Shown: positions 25,701 through 34,122 of the stretch, piece after piece
Position numbering within the stretch: the first letter of the stretch is position 1
Layout of the letters: each line of letters starts with the position of its first letter
DNA from: Candidatus Intricatilinea gracilis
GTDB taxonomy: Bacteria > Pseudomonadota > Gammaproteobacteria > Burkholderiales > Burkholderiaceae_C
Assembly (NCBI GenBank): GCA_016702605.1
Contig: JADJDQ010000002.1
Coordinates: forward strand, 145,001-209,000
DNA length: 64,000 nucleotides
Direction of reading: 5' to 3'
Program-made: the position numbers and the translations under genes
Notes under the pieces: generated by a model
Database searches by the model: none
Told to the model about the DNA's origin: nothing
Seen by the model: only the letters and a program-made list of their open reading frames with translations

Positions 25701-25981
25701 CTGGGCAGGCCGGCTGGCGGTGTGCCGGGCTGCGCGTTGCCTCGCGTGGCGGCTGGCGCAGTGGCGGATCTGGCACCTGCCGTGGTGGCAGCGGTCGTGG
25801 TGGCTGCGGTCGCCATCGGGGCCGGCGAGGTGACCGGCGCGGCTACCGGCGCGGCTGCCGGCGAATTTGCCGGCGAAGCCACAGGGGTGGAAGCCGGCGA
25901 GGTGACTGGCGTCGAAGCAGGCGCGGGCCGACTCGCCACCGCTGGTGCTTGCGTGTGCTGCATGGTGGACGTGTCGGGCAT
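22709..25981 (-). CDS. GspE/PilB-like protein with four RLG repeats and degenerate ATPase
   Basis: Protein of 1090 residues. Residues 1-130 are low-complexity Ala/Pro/Thr/Ser. Four tandem RLG-type motifs of 24 residues begin exactly 30 residues apart (294, 324, 354, 384), like the MshEN c-di-GMP-binding repeat; only the third keeps the central Gly. A second low-complexity linker spans about 515-660. The C-terminal half is a type II secretion/type IV pilus ATPase fold with a tetracysteine zinc site (C953, C956, C1015, C1018). Walker A is 'GAPRSGRSTT' with Arg826 for the essential Lys, Walker B keeps 'IDELRD', and both histidines of the His box are replaced (R908, P915). ATP hydrolysis is doubtful. 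It converges on the chemosensory operon. Confidence 0.8.
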   Translation of the reverse strand: MPDTSTMQHTQAPAVASRPAPASTPVTSPASTPVASPANSPAAAPVAAPVTSPAPMATAATTTAATTAGARSATAPAATRGNAQPGTPPAGLPRAAASPHGAPRPISRRNGGPTRPRVRAPFAWPTPPLAHYPLPAPLEAVEPCEVEGLAGNLISGLLTGFDAVEGVVHLTLPPDTAVLPVRLSQLRRVTIKRPLLPIDDGEPALEAGIVLSAPQTAPGHLAADRQLGGALLEQAERLPYVVNLAGGGELRGHTLGCVETDLGLFVFTPQGDKGELERILYPRGAWDSYQLGERIGTLLVEQQAVSAQAVEETAREQQQLRGQRLGDVLLARNVVTPDQLLAALDRQARMPMVRLGEALVSLGSITETQLQDALRAQQADRSVSLGELLLRRELVTHTDLQSALARKMGYPLVDVARFVPDESALRLLDPQTALRLRALPLMKRGGRLVVALQDPGRRAQIDELQAITHCPIAPALASEAELLPAIASAYRRLDPSSSEVVAAALRAATQAGDLVSWSNSTLDGAPSTAPAPDSRQALAAMTASGTLSADLSAAPGGSAKPTSSASSAGAAAAKTVGADASTSALTKAGGRANGANAKVDAGTTSGLAPDGSAGGAPRPSGAAAPAATMAPGSGRSGVPLSMVPPKLSLTASLTSAGQGKGENPLVSALGQMLLDAMQRDATALHIEVRPGNEPLRVRMRVDERLIALCDLPVAWRATLVARIKSLCELDVTETRKPQQGRLLLSRVLPTQKLPRELRDCAGAALKAVTLPTSDGLEDMVLHLPTRTRALGLEQLGLAGEGLDQLSELLEQHSGLVLCAGAPRSGRSTTLHAMAANLLTPERRVWSVEEKLRHVLPDLRQSEFNPRQPGACEAALHALRDADADVVLIDELRDAGAARVALDLALSGRLVLAVVPARGAYDAVSRLIEQGVPSQDLAEALLGVHHQRLVKRLCSHCRMSRGAKDSEVEDWLGQVLHGQFAEDPLRYEQARAALRADWGDRYGREGRLRRYQSPGCERCQQSGWRGRVALHELSVNGRDLRRLIRASAPPWHFERLALQQAESEGHRSLRQDAVEKMLAGLISSEQMREIV

Positions 25982-26261
25982 GGTCTAAAACTCGTGGTGG
26001 ACATCGGGGCACGCTGGCTCCCCGCGGCAACGCGTGTACGCGGCCCAGGGGACTATCGCCAATCGATACTAGGCCGCTACCCGGCCGATGAATGCCAGAA
26101 CAACCGGCCTGCGGCGGCGCAGATCCACCGCTGCCACGCGGCCAAAACTGCGCCGCCACCATGGCCCGGGCGCAAATCGGCCATGATCGGCAGCTGCACC
26201 GCGACACTCGCCCCCATCCTTGCTCCGGCCCTTGCCCCCGGTCCCTGCTCCCTTACCGACC
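25982..26261. promoter_or_regulatory. Divergent region between GspE-like gene and PfkB kinase
   Basis: The 280-nt gap must contain both promoters, since the genes diverge. I see no strong -10/-35 pair, no operator-like palindrome and no small gene with family resemblance. Open frames here are extensions of the flanking genes or shadows. Confidence 0.35.
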
Positions 26262-27236
26262 ATGCCCAATCTGATCTGCCTCGCGAGCTGGAACGCCGAC
26301 CTGATCTCACACGTGGCCCGGCCGGTGGAGCGCGGCGAAACCGTGCTGGCCAGCGCCTTCGAGATCCTGCCGGGTGGCAAGGGCTCCAACGCCGCCATTG
26401 CTGCGGCGCGCCAGGGCGCCCGGGTGGCGGTGCTGGCGCGTGTCGGTGACGACGATTTCGGGCGCATGGCGTTCGACCTGTGGCATCACGAGCGCATCGA
26501 CGTGCGCGCCGTCGAGGTGGCACGCGGTGAACGCAGCGGCGTGGCGCAGATCCAGGTGTTCGACGACGGCGACAACAGCATCGCGGTCTACCGTGGCGCC
26601 GGCATCGGGCTGGGTGCGGCGCATGCCGAACGTGCCCGCGCCGTCATCGCCGCCAGCAAGCTGGTGATGGCGTCCAACGAAGTGCCGGTGGCGTGCACCG
26701 CCGCAGCCTTTGTGATCGCCCGCGCCGCCGGGGTGACGACGCTGCTCAACCCGGCGCCCGCGCAGCCGATCGACGACGAGGTGCTGGCCCTGATCGACGT
26801 ACTCACGCCCAACGAAGGTGAACTGCTGGCGCTGGCCGAGATGGACGGCGAAGACATCGACCACCTCACCGGCACCAGCAGCAGCGGCTCGGCCACCAGC
26901 CACAACGCCCGCCTGGCTGCTGCCGCCCACACGCTGCTGGCGCGCGGCGTGGGCGCCGTGGTCGTGACGCTGGGCGCAGCCGGTTGCCGCGTCTACCTGC
27001 GCCAGCAGGCACCGGTCGACCTGGCCGGCCACCACGTGAAAGTGGCCGACACCATCGGCGCGGGTGACACCTTCACCGGCGCATTGGCCGCCGGACTGGT
27101 CGCCGGCCTGCCACTGCTGAATGCGGTGCGACGCGCCAATGCCGCAGCGGCGATGTCGGTGCGCGGCCATGGCGCCATCACCGCCATGCCGACACTGCGC
27201 GAACTCGACGCCTGGCTGGTCGAACAAGCTGGCTGA
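26262..27236 (+). CDS. PfkB-family carbohydrate/nucleoside kinase (ribokinase-like)
   Basis: Cytoplasmic sugar or nucleoside kinase of 324 residues. The family marks are the N-terminal 'ILPGGKGSNAAIAAARQGA' and the C-terminal anion-hole signature 'VADTIGAGDTFTGALAAGL', whose GAGD Asp is the catalytic base. The order of elements is that of ribokinase. The ATG at 26262 gives the normal N-terminal strand; an in-frame ATG at 26220 only adds a Pro-rich lead. The substrate is not evident. In a neighbourhood of purine degradation, ribose or a nucleoside is plausible, but this is inference. It converges with the CoA-transferase. Confidence 0.85.
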   Translation: MPNLICLASWNADLISHVARPVERGETVLASAFEILPGGKGSNAAIAAARQGARVAVLARVGDDDFGRMAFDLWHHERIDVRAVEVARGERSGVAQIQVFDDGDNSIAVYRGAGIGLGAAHAERARAVIAASKLVMASNEVPVACTAAAFVIARAAGVTTLLNPAPAQPIDDEVLALIDVLTPNEGELLALAEMDGEDIDHLTGTSSSGSATSHNARLAAAAHTLLARGVGAVVVTLGAAGCRVYLRQQAPVDLAGHHVKVADTIGAGDTFTGALAAGLVAGLPLLNAVRRANAAAAMSVRGHGAITAMPTLRELDAWLVEQAG

Positions 27237-27320
27237 CAACGGGGCGCAGCGGCATGGCACTCGCGCCACACCCAGCCGAACCGGCACGGCGGCCGAACTC
27301 ACCACCACCCGGCAATTGCG

Positions 27321-29099
27321 TCAGCGGCTCGGATCGAGCGCCCGCAGCATCGGCCCGGCGGAAAACACTGCCGCGTCCATCAACCGCAGATCGGCGGCCA
27401 CCCGCACCGGCGCTCCGCACTGCGCCAGCACGTCGCGCTCCAGGTCGATGCCAGGGGCAATCTCCACCAAGGTGAGGTGGCCGTCGATCAGGTCGAACAC
27501 CGCCCGTTCGGTGATGTAGCGCACCGGCCGGCCCAGGCTGCCGACGTACGGGCCGCTGAAGCTGAGCTGGCCGACCTGAGGCAGCAGCTTGGCGCGTGCA
27601 CCTTCGTGTTCGATGACGAGGCGGCCATCACACCCATGGGCGATCAACCCGCCGGCGCGCAGCGTGCCCATGAAGACCACCCGTTTGGCGTTCTGGCTGA
27701 TGTTGACGAAGCCGCCCAGGCCGGCGATGCGCGTGTGGGCCCCACGGCCGAAGCGGCTGACGTTGACGTTGCCCAGCGGGTCGAACTCGGCCAGGCCGAG
27801 AAAGGCGATGTCCAGGCCACCGCCGTCGTAAAAGTCGAACATCGCCGCCTGGTCGATGATGGCCTCGGGGTAGGCGCTGGCGCCGAAGCTCAGCAGGTCG
27901 GCCGGTGTGCCGCCGATCGGCCCGGCCTCGACGGTGAGGGTGTACTCGCTCGCCCCTTCGGCCGCCGACAGGGCACCCAGCCCAGCCGGCATGCCCACGC
28001 CCAGGTTCACCACCGGGCGGCGCGGCGGTACATGCGCTGCCAGTTCACGCTGCACTCGCAGCAATTCGAGCAAGGCGCGGCGCTGCACGAGGGTGCGGGC
28101 GTCATGGCCAGCGGGGGCCAGGTGTACGACCGAAGACCCCAACGGCGCTGATCCAGCCGAGACCGGCACCGCGGCGCTGGCCACACCACCCGTCGACGCT
28201 CCGCCCCCACCGGGCGCCGTCCCGACGTTGGCCGGCGCTGCAACTGCACCACCCGCCGAGGCCGCCGCCTTGGCCGGCGCCAGCACCGGCTTCTTGCAGG
28301 CCGGCAGGGTGTAGGCCGGGTTGTAGGGCTCGGCGAAGGTCATCCAGTGATCGTCCGGGTCTTCGGTGACGAGCACGAAGTCGACCACGATGCCCGGCAC
28401 ACGCACTGCATTCGGGTCGAGCGTGCCGGCCGGCACGATGCGCTGCACCTGGGCGATGACGATGCCGCCGCTGTTGTGCGCCGCCTGGGCAATGGCGAGC
28501 AGGTCCTGGTGGAAGGGCTCGTTCTCGCAGCTCAGGTTGCCGCGTGTGTCGGCACTGCTGGCGCGGATGAGCGCGCAGTCGATCGGCAGGCTGGGGTAGA
28601 ACAACTGCTCCTGGCCGTTGATCTGGATGAGTTGCACACGTGGTTCGAGCGCCGAGGCCGCGGTGCTCGGCGTGAGCCGCCCGCCGTCGACGCGCGGGTC
28701 GACGAAGGTGTGCAGGCCCACCGCACTCATCAGCCCCGGTTTGCCGCCGGCGACGGCGCGGAACCACTGGCTGATCACCCCTTGCGGCAGGTTCCAGGCT
28801 TCCACTGCATCGGCATTGACCAGCGCACCCAGGCGCGGCGCGCTGATCCAGTGCCCGCCGATGATGCGACGCACGAGGCCGGCATGGCCGAAGTGGTTGA
28901 CACCGCGGCTGGCCTTGTCACCCTGGCCGGCGCCGTAGATCAGCGTCAGGCCGCGTGGTGACTCGGTGGCGACAAAACGCGCTTCGAGCGCACGGGTGAC
29001 GGCTTCGGCATGGCCGGCGCCGACAAAACCGGCGCAGGCGACGGTCCAGTCGTCCTGGATGAGCTGGGCCGCGGCGGCGGCGCTGGGCAGGATCTGCAT
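27321..29099 (-). CDS. Acyl-CoA:carboxylate CoA-transferase (YdiF/Pct type)
   Basis: Family I CoA-transferase with both halves in one chain, 592 residues. The N-terminal half begins with the 'ACAGFVGAGHAEAVTRALEARF' region. The C-terminal half carries 'TVEAGPIGGTPADLLSFGAS', whose Glu is the expected covalent catalytic residue, and 'FYDGGGLDIAFLGLAEFD'. Between them, roughly residues 285-335, lies a low-complexity Ala/Gly/Ser insert not seen in the family, apparently a disordered linker. The ATG at 29099 (N-terminus 'MQILPS') is preferred over 29123 by family alignment. Propionate, acetate or acetoacetate are usual substrates; none can be assigned. Confidence 0.85.
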   Translation of the reverse strand: MQILPSAAAAAQLIQDDWTVACAGFVGAGHAEAVTRALEARFVATESPRGLTLIYGAGQGDKASRGVNHFGHAGLVRRIIGGHWISAPRLGALVNADAVEAWNLPQGVISQWFRAVAGGKPGLMSAVGLHTFVDPRVDGGRLTPSTAASALEPRVQLIQINGQEQLFYPSLPIDCALIRASSADTRGNLSCENEPFHQDLLAIAQAAHNSGGIVIAQVQRIVPAGTLDPNAVRVPGIVVDFVLVTEDPDDHWMTFAEPYNPAYTLPACKKPVLAPAKAAASAGGAVAAPANVGTAPGGGGASTGGVASAAVPVSAGSAPLGSSVVHLAPAGHDARTLVQRRALLELLRVQRELAAHVPPRRPVVNLGVGMPAGLGALSAAEGASEYTLTVEAGPIGGTPADLLSFGASAYPEAIIDQAAMFDFYDGGGLDIAFLGLAEFDPLGNVNVSRFGRGAHTRIAGLGGFVNISQNAKRVVFMGTLRAGGLIAHGCDGRLVIEHEGARAKLLPQVGQLSFSGPYVGSLGRPVRYITERAVFDLIDGHLTLVEIAPGIDLERDVLAQCGAPVRVAADLRLMDAAVFSAGPMLRALDPSR

Positions 29100-29424
29100 G
29101 GCGACGAGCATATCGGCCGACACGCGGCGGGTCGCTCGTGGTCAGCCCGGGGGGCGGGCCGACCGGACCGACGCGCGAACCGAGCCGACTGGACGGCCGA
29201 ACCACCTCGGCCACCGAGCGACTGAGCGACTGAGCGACTCGGCGACCGAGCGACCGGCCCGGGCGGGACCGTTGGCCCTGGCCCTGCACGCCCGTACACG
29301 CAGCCACCGGGCGATTGCCCACGCCGCGGTGCTTTCTGTTGTGAGGTGCACGCAATGACGAGTCAGGTGTGCGGTTTGCGACACTGCGGGATTGCCCTGA
29401 CCCGCGCCGCGTCGCTCACTCGCC
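29100..29424. repeat. Intergenic region with 8-bp tandem repeat
   Basis: The 325-nt gap between the divergent CoA-transferase and deaminase genes contains five consecutive octamers at 29216-29255: GAGCGACT three times, then CGGCGACC and GAGCGACC, preceded by a related CGGCCACC. The flanks (29158-29215) are rich in similar CCGAC/CCGAG words, so the repeat looks like an expanding or decaying microsatellite. Eight-bp units shift frame, but no gene covers the stretch. Promoters of both genes should lie here; none is clear. Confidence 0.6.
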
Positions 29425-30879
29425 ATGCCCCAGCCGCCGCTCCTGCTGATCCACCAGGCCGATCTGGTCGCCACCTTCGACGACCAGCGCCGCGAACTGC
29501 GCGGCGCCAGTGTGCTGGTGCGCGGGCCGGCCATCGCGGCCGTCTACGCTGCGGGTGACGTGCCGCCCGCAGTGCTGGACGAGGTGCGCCAACACGGCGA
29601 GGTCATCGACGCGCGGGGCCACGTGCTCATCCCCGGCCTGGTGAATACACACCACCACATGTACCAGAGCCTGACGCGTGCCGTGCCCGCGGCGCAGAAC
29701 GCCGAACTGTTCGGCTGGCTGCGCACGCTGTACCCCATCTGGGGCCGGCTCACACCCGAGATGATCGAGGTGTCGACGCAAGTGGCGATGGCCGAGTTGC
29801 TGCTGTCGGGCTGCACCACCAGTTCGGACCATCTCTATATCTACCCGGATGGCGTGACGCTCGACCACTCGATCGAGGCGGCGCGCGGCATCGGCCTGCG
29901 TTTCCACGCCGCACGCGGCAGCATGAGTGTGGGCGAAAGTGCTGGCGGCCTGCCGCCGGACCACCTGGTCGAGGACGAAGCCGCGATCCTGAAAGACACG
30001 CAGCGCCTGATCGACACCCATCACGACCAGGGCCGTTACGCCATGCTGCGGCTGGTGGTGGCGCCGTGCTCCCCCTTCAGCGTGAGTGAAGGCCTGATGC
30101 GCGACAGCGCCCGACTCGCGCGCAGCTACGGCGCCGGCTCGGGCGTGCGGCTGCACACCCACCTGGCCGAAAACGACCACGACATCGCCTACAGCCGCGC
30201 CAGGTTCGACAAGACGCCGACGGAGTACGCCGAGAGCCTGGGCTGGCTGGGCGACGACGTGTGGCACGCCCACTGCGTCAAGCTCGACGCCCACGGCATC
30301 GGCCGATTTGCTGCCACCCGGACCGGCGTGGCGCACTGCCCGTGCAGCAATATGCGGCTGGCCTCGGGCATCGCGCCCGTCCGCCGCATGCTCGACGCCG
30401 GTGTACCCGTCGGCCTGGGGGTGGACGGCAGCGCCAGCAACGACGCCGGCCACCTGCTGGCCGAAGCGCGCCAGGCCTTGCTGCTGGCGCGCGTGGGCCG
30501 GGCCATGGCGCCACCCGACGTGGATGCGAACGGCACCACCGTCTACGGCTGCGACCTCGGCCCGGCCGAGATGAGTGCGCGCCATGTGCTCGAGATCGCC
30601 ACCCGCGGCGGCGCCGAGGTGCAGGGGCGTGACGACATCGGCCACATCGCGCCCGGCATGGCGGCCGACCTGGCGCTGTTCCGCCTGGACGGCCTGGGCC
30701 TGGCCGGCGGTGCGGTGCACGATCCACTCGCCGCGCTGTTGTTGTGCCAGCCGCCCGGCGCCGCCTATACGCTGGTGAACGGCCGGGTGTGTGTGCGTGA
30801 GGGCCAACTCACCGGTGTCGATCTGGCGCCGCTGGTCGAGCGCCACAACCGCCTGGCGCGCGAGTTGGTCAGCCCGTGA
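29425..30879 (+). CDS. 8-oxoguanine deaminase
   Basis: Zn-dependent amidohydrolase of 484 residues that converts 8-oxoguanine to urate, feeding the purine pathway encoded further on. Metal ligands are visible: 'NTHHHMYQSLTR' (HxH), 'THLAENDHD', 'HAHCVKLDAHG' and the Asp of 'GLGVDGSASNDAGH'. The phrases 'SSDHLYIYPDGV', 'HAARGSMSVGES' and 'APCSPFSVSEGLMR' are close to characterised 8-oxoguanine deaminases as I recall them. A small insert ('VGRAMAPPDVDANGTTVYGC') is present near residues 357-376. The older annotation for this family would be hydroxydechloroatrazine ethylaminohydrolase. Confidence 0.88.
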   Translation: MPQPPLLLIHQADLVATFDDQRRELRGASVLVRGPAIAAVYAAGDVPPAVLDEVRQHGEVIDARGHVLIPGLVNTHHHMYQSLTRAVPAAQNAELFGWLRTLYPIWGRLTPEMIEVSTQVAMAELLLSGCTTSSDHLYIYPDGVTLDHSIEAARGIGLRFHAARGSMSVGESAGGLPPDHLVEDEAAILKDTQRLIDTHHDQGRYAMLRLVVAPCSPFSVSEGLMRDSARLARSYGAGSGVRLHTHLAENDHDIAYSRARFDKTPTEYAESLGWLGDDVWHAHCVKLDAHGIGRFAATRTGVAHCPCSNMRLASGIAPVRRMLDAGVPVGLGVDGSASNDAGHLLAEARQALLLARVGRAMAPPDVDANGTTVYGCDLGPAEMSARHVLEIATRGGAEVQGRDDIGHIAPGMAADLALFRLDGLGLAGGAVHDPLAALLLCQPPGAAYTLVNGRVCVREGQLTGVDLAPLVERHNRLARELVSP

Positions 30880-31092
30880 GTCGGCAAACTGCACCTCGCA
30901 CCCTATGAAGTCAGCGCCAAGCCGCCGCACGTTGACTCCTGCCCTTGGGGGGCGGACGATGTATGTCCTCGGCCTGAGGGCGCCCTCGGCGGCGACACTG
31001 GATGGGCGCGCCGGGGTGGCACCCAGGTACCTGTGCGGCTGATCCGCCACGTTCGCCGTAACAGTTCTGTTTCAGTTTCATAATTGCGCGCC

Positions 31093-32490
31093 ATGAATGA
31101 ATCCGCCCGAGCAGCCCCCCTACCAGGTTCCGATCGGGCTTGGCAGCTGTCGGGTTTTGGCGCCGCCGAACTGGCCGACAACGCACGTGCCGCGGGCAGC
31201 GGAGCGGCTACCGGTGTGCTGGTGCTGGCGGGGTTTGTCGTGCTGGCGCTGTGGCTCACGGTCGGCCTGTCACTGCGGCGCGACGATTCCCACGAAACCC
31301 GCCAGGCCGAAGCCGGCATCGACAACCTGGCGCTGGCCTTTGCCGAACACAGCGCCAAGACCCTGGCCCGGGCCGATCAGCTGGCGCGCCAGGTGCGGGC
31401 CGACTACCGGCGCCTGGGCAGTCGTCTTGACCTGAGTTCGGCGCTCAAGGGCCTGCCGGCGGACGCTGTAGCACATGTCACCGTCGTCAACGCCGACGGG
31501 CAGAGTGTGGCCAGCAGCCGCCAGCCGCTTGCGCGCCAGGACCACCTCACAGGCGACTACTTCGCCGACTGTCTGCGTGGTGGCAGCACGAGCAATGACG
31601 CCGCGTTCGTGAGCAAGACCCAGGTCGACGACGCCTCGGGCCAGTGGTTGATGCAGTTGGCCCTGCCCATCGACGACGGCGACGGTCGCTGCGGCGGTGT
31701 GGTGCTGGTGGCCATGTCACCGGCCTTTGTGGCGCGGTTTCTCGGCCAGGCCGAGCTGGGTCAACACGGCGTCGTGGCGCTGGTGGGCAACGATGGCCAG
31801 GTGGTGGCCCGCGCCGCTGCCGGCACCACGCTGGCCAGCCGAGAACAAGGCGCCAGCGAGTTGATGCAGGAGATGCGCGGGCGCCGCAACGGCCAGTTGC
31901 GCCGCGTCAGCCCGATCGACGGCATCGAACGCCTGTACGGCTTCAGGGCGCTCGATGGTTTCCCGCTCTTTGCCGTCACCGCCCGCGGCGCGGACGAGGT
32001 CTACGCCGCCAGCCGCTCGCGTGGTGAACTCTGGCTGGCCATGGGCGCACTCGTCACACTGGTGATCACCGTGCTCACGGTCAATGTGCTGCGTCGCTCA
32101 CGCCAGCAGGCCGAGTTGCTGCAGGCACTGAGCCTGAGCCGCCAGAAGGCCGAACTGGCGCAAGAGCTCAAGTCGCGCTTCTTGCTGGACGTGGCCGACG
32201 GCATGCGCGGGCCGATGTTGTCCATCCTCGAACGTGCCGAACATCTGCGCGACACCCATCCAGAACCACACGCGCGCGCCCAGGCCCGGCTCATCCACGA
32301 TTCGGCGCAGCAGATGTGTGACCGCTTCAGCACCCTGTTCGACCCCTGCGGCCCGACGGCGCTCGATGCCGACACCCTGTCCGGCGCCACACTCGACCAG
32401 TCGGGCGGCGGCGGCCATGTCGACACGGCATTCGACACGGCACAGGCCACCTTCGTCCAGTTCGACAGCGACCAGGGTGCAAGGCCTTAG
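31093..32490 (+). CDS. Membrane sensor with Cache-like domain and pseudo-HisKA, no kinase domain
   Basis: Protein of 465 residues. TM1 is about 39-61 and TM2 about 312-334, enclosing a periplasmic sensor of dCache/PDC character ('VAHVTVVNADGQSVASS', 'LYGFRALDGFPLFAVTARG'). The cytoplasmic part has a short coiled coil and a segment aligning with a histidine-kinase dimerisation domain. The H-box reads 'FLLDVADGMRGPML', with Asp369 where the phospho-His should be, and no HATPase domain follows. It cannot be a classical kinase; it may be a decoy or regulator. A CATAAT box 8 nt before the ATG at 31093 supports that start over a TTG at 31084. It converges with glxK. Confidence 0.72.
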   Translation: MNESARAAPLPGSDRAWQLSGFGAAELADNARAAGSGAATGVLVLAGFVVLALWLTVGLSLRRDDSHETRQAEAGIDNLALAFAEHSAKTLARADQLARQVRADYRRLGSRLDLSSALKGLPADAVAHVTVVNADGQSVASSRQPLARQDHLTGDYFADCLRGGSTSNDAAFVSKTQVDDASGQWLMQLALPIDDGDGRCGGVVLVAMSPAFVARFLGQAELGQHGVVALVGNDGQVVARAAAGTTLASREQGASELMQEMRGRRNGQLRRVSPIDGIERLYGFRALDGFPLFAVTARGADEVYAASRSRGELWLAMGALVTLVITVLTVNVLRRSRQQAELLQALSLSRQKAELAQELKSRFLLDVADGMRGPMLSILERAEHLRDTHPEPHARAQARLIHDSAQQMCDRFSTLFDPCGPTALDADTLSGATLDQSGGGGHVDTAFDTAQATFVQFDSDQGARP

Positions 32491-32543
32491 ACGGCGCCCC
32501 GGCCACGCGCCGTCGTCGCCGCGTCTGCAACCACCGGTGCCGC

Positions 32544-33860
32544 TCAAAGCACCAGCAGTGCCCTGAAGTCGTTCACGTTGGTGAAGGTCGGGCCGGTGAC
32601 GACCAGGTCACCCAGCGCCTCGAAGTAGCCGTAGGCATCGTGGCGGCTCAGGTGGTCGGTGAGTGAATGGCCGAGCGCCGCAGCCCGCGCCAGGGTGTCC
32701 GGGGTGACGACGGCGCCGGCGTTGTCCTCGACACCGTCGATGCCGTCGGTGTCGGCCGCCAGTGCCCACACACCTGCCTGGCCCTGCAACGCTCCCGCAC
32801 AACCGAGCAGGAACTCACCGGCGCGCCCACCGCGACCGAGTTGCACGCCGGGTTCGGCGCGCACCGTCACCGTCGTCTCGCCGCCCGACAGGATCACGCA
32901 GGGCCTCGCAAACGGCTGGCCGTGGCGCGCCACCGCCCGCGCCAGTGCGGCGTGCACCTTGCCGACCTCGGCCGATTCACCTTCGAGTTCGTCGCTCAGG
33001 ATGTAGGCCGCCAGCCCCTGCTCATGCGCCAGCGCGGCGGCGGCTTCCAGGCTTTGCTGCGGCGTGGCGATCATGGCCAGGTGGTGGCCGGCAAACCGGG
33101 CGTCGCCGGGTTTGGGTGATTCGAAGGTGCCGCTCTCGAGCCCGGCGCGTGCGGCGGGTGGCAGCGTGATGTGATAACGATCGATGATGGCCAGCGCCTC
33201 GGCGCAACTGGTCTCGTCGGGCACCGTGGGGCCGCTGGCGATCACCGCCGGGTCGTCGCCCGGCACGTCACTGATGGTGAGGGTGAGCACGCGAGCGGGC
33301 GCACACATCGCACCCAGGCGCCCGCCCTTGACGGCCGACAGGTGCTTGCGCACCGTGTTCATCTCGCCGATGTTGGCGCCGCATTTCAGCAGTGCCTTGT
33401 TCACGGCCTGTTTCTCGGCCAGGCTGATGCCTTCGGCCGGCTGGCACAACAACGCCGAGCCACCGCCCGAGATCAGGCAGATCACCAGGTCGTCGGCCGT
33501 GAGCCCTCGCGCCAGATCGATGATGCGGCGGGTGGCGGCCAGGCCGGCCGCGTCCGGCACCGGATGCGCCGCCTCGATCACCTCGATGCGCCCAGGCCGC
33601 GCCGCGTAGGCCGGCGGCACGTGGTGGTAACGGGTGATGACCAGCCCGCCGATCGGCGCATCGGCCGGCCACGCCGCGTCCAGCGCCGCCGCCATGGCGC
33701 CGCCAGCCTTGCCCGCACCGATCACCAGCGTGCGACCTGTGGGCGGCGACGGCAAATGGGGCGCCAAGGTAGCCGCCGGCAAGGCGCGGCGCACGGCGGC
33801 GTCGTACAGGGCACGCAGGAACTCGCGCGGCGCGTGGGCGAAGGTGGGGGTCGACGTCAT
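32544..33860 (-). CDS. Glycerate 2-kinase (MOFRL family)
   Basis: Phosphorylates D-glycerate to 2-phosphoglycerate, the last step of glyoxylate use through tartronate semialdehyde; 438 residues. It contains the nucleotide-binding 'GRTLVIGAGKAGGAMAAALD', the glycine-rich 'CLISGGGSALLCQPAEG' and the C-terminal MOFRL motif ending 'ALGDLVVTGPTFTNVNDFRALL'. Glyoxylate is an end product of allantoin degradation, so its place near the purine genes makes sense. Glyoxylate carboligase and the semialdehyde reductase are not in the window. The ATG at 33860 precedes 'TSTPTFAHAPREFLRALYD', the family N-terminus. Confidence 0.9.
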   Translation of the reverse strand: MTSTPTFAHAPREFLRALYDAAVRRALPAATLAPHLPSPPTGRTLVIGAGKAGGAMAAALDAAWPADAPIGGLVITRYHHVPPAYAARPGRIEVIEAAHPVPDAAGLAATRRIIDLARGLTADDLVICLISGGGSALLCQPAEGISLAEKQAVNKALLKCGANIGEMNTVRKHLSAVKGGRLGAMCAPARVLTLTISDVPGDDPAVIASGPTVPDETSCAEALAIIDRYHITLPPAARAGLESGTFESPKPGDARFAGHHLAMIATPQQSLEAAAALAHEQGLAAYILSDELEGESAEVGKVHAALARAVARHGQPFARPCVILSGGETTVTVRAEPGVQLGRGGRAGEFLLGCAGALQGQAGVWALAADTDGIDGVEDNAGAVVTPDTLARAAALGHSLTDHLSRHDAYGYFEALGDLVVTGPTFTNVNDFRALLVL

Positions 33861-34122
33861 GGTGCGATGGGCAGGTGCGAGTGGCGGTGGTGGCAACAGC
33901 TTGATGGCGGATGATCGCGGCCGCGCCGGTCAGACTGTGTGAGTGGTTTCCACCGGTGGGTCACGGCGGCACGGGCCGGTACAGGCGCCCACCTGCCACT
34001 CGGCCTGCCAGGCGAACAGGCGCAAAGCCGCGCCGATCAAAACATCAGTCAATGCTGATAGATTGCGGGGTCGGCGCTGCCCTTACCGCCATCCCGTCCA
34101 TCTTCGGCCCGAAAGCCCCACC

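Noticed and set aside
24575..26449. Long plus-strand frame of 624 codons opposite the GspE-like gene
   Set aside because: The opposite strand carries recognisable domains; this frame has Gln/His/Arg-rich composition and no family resemblance.
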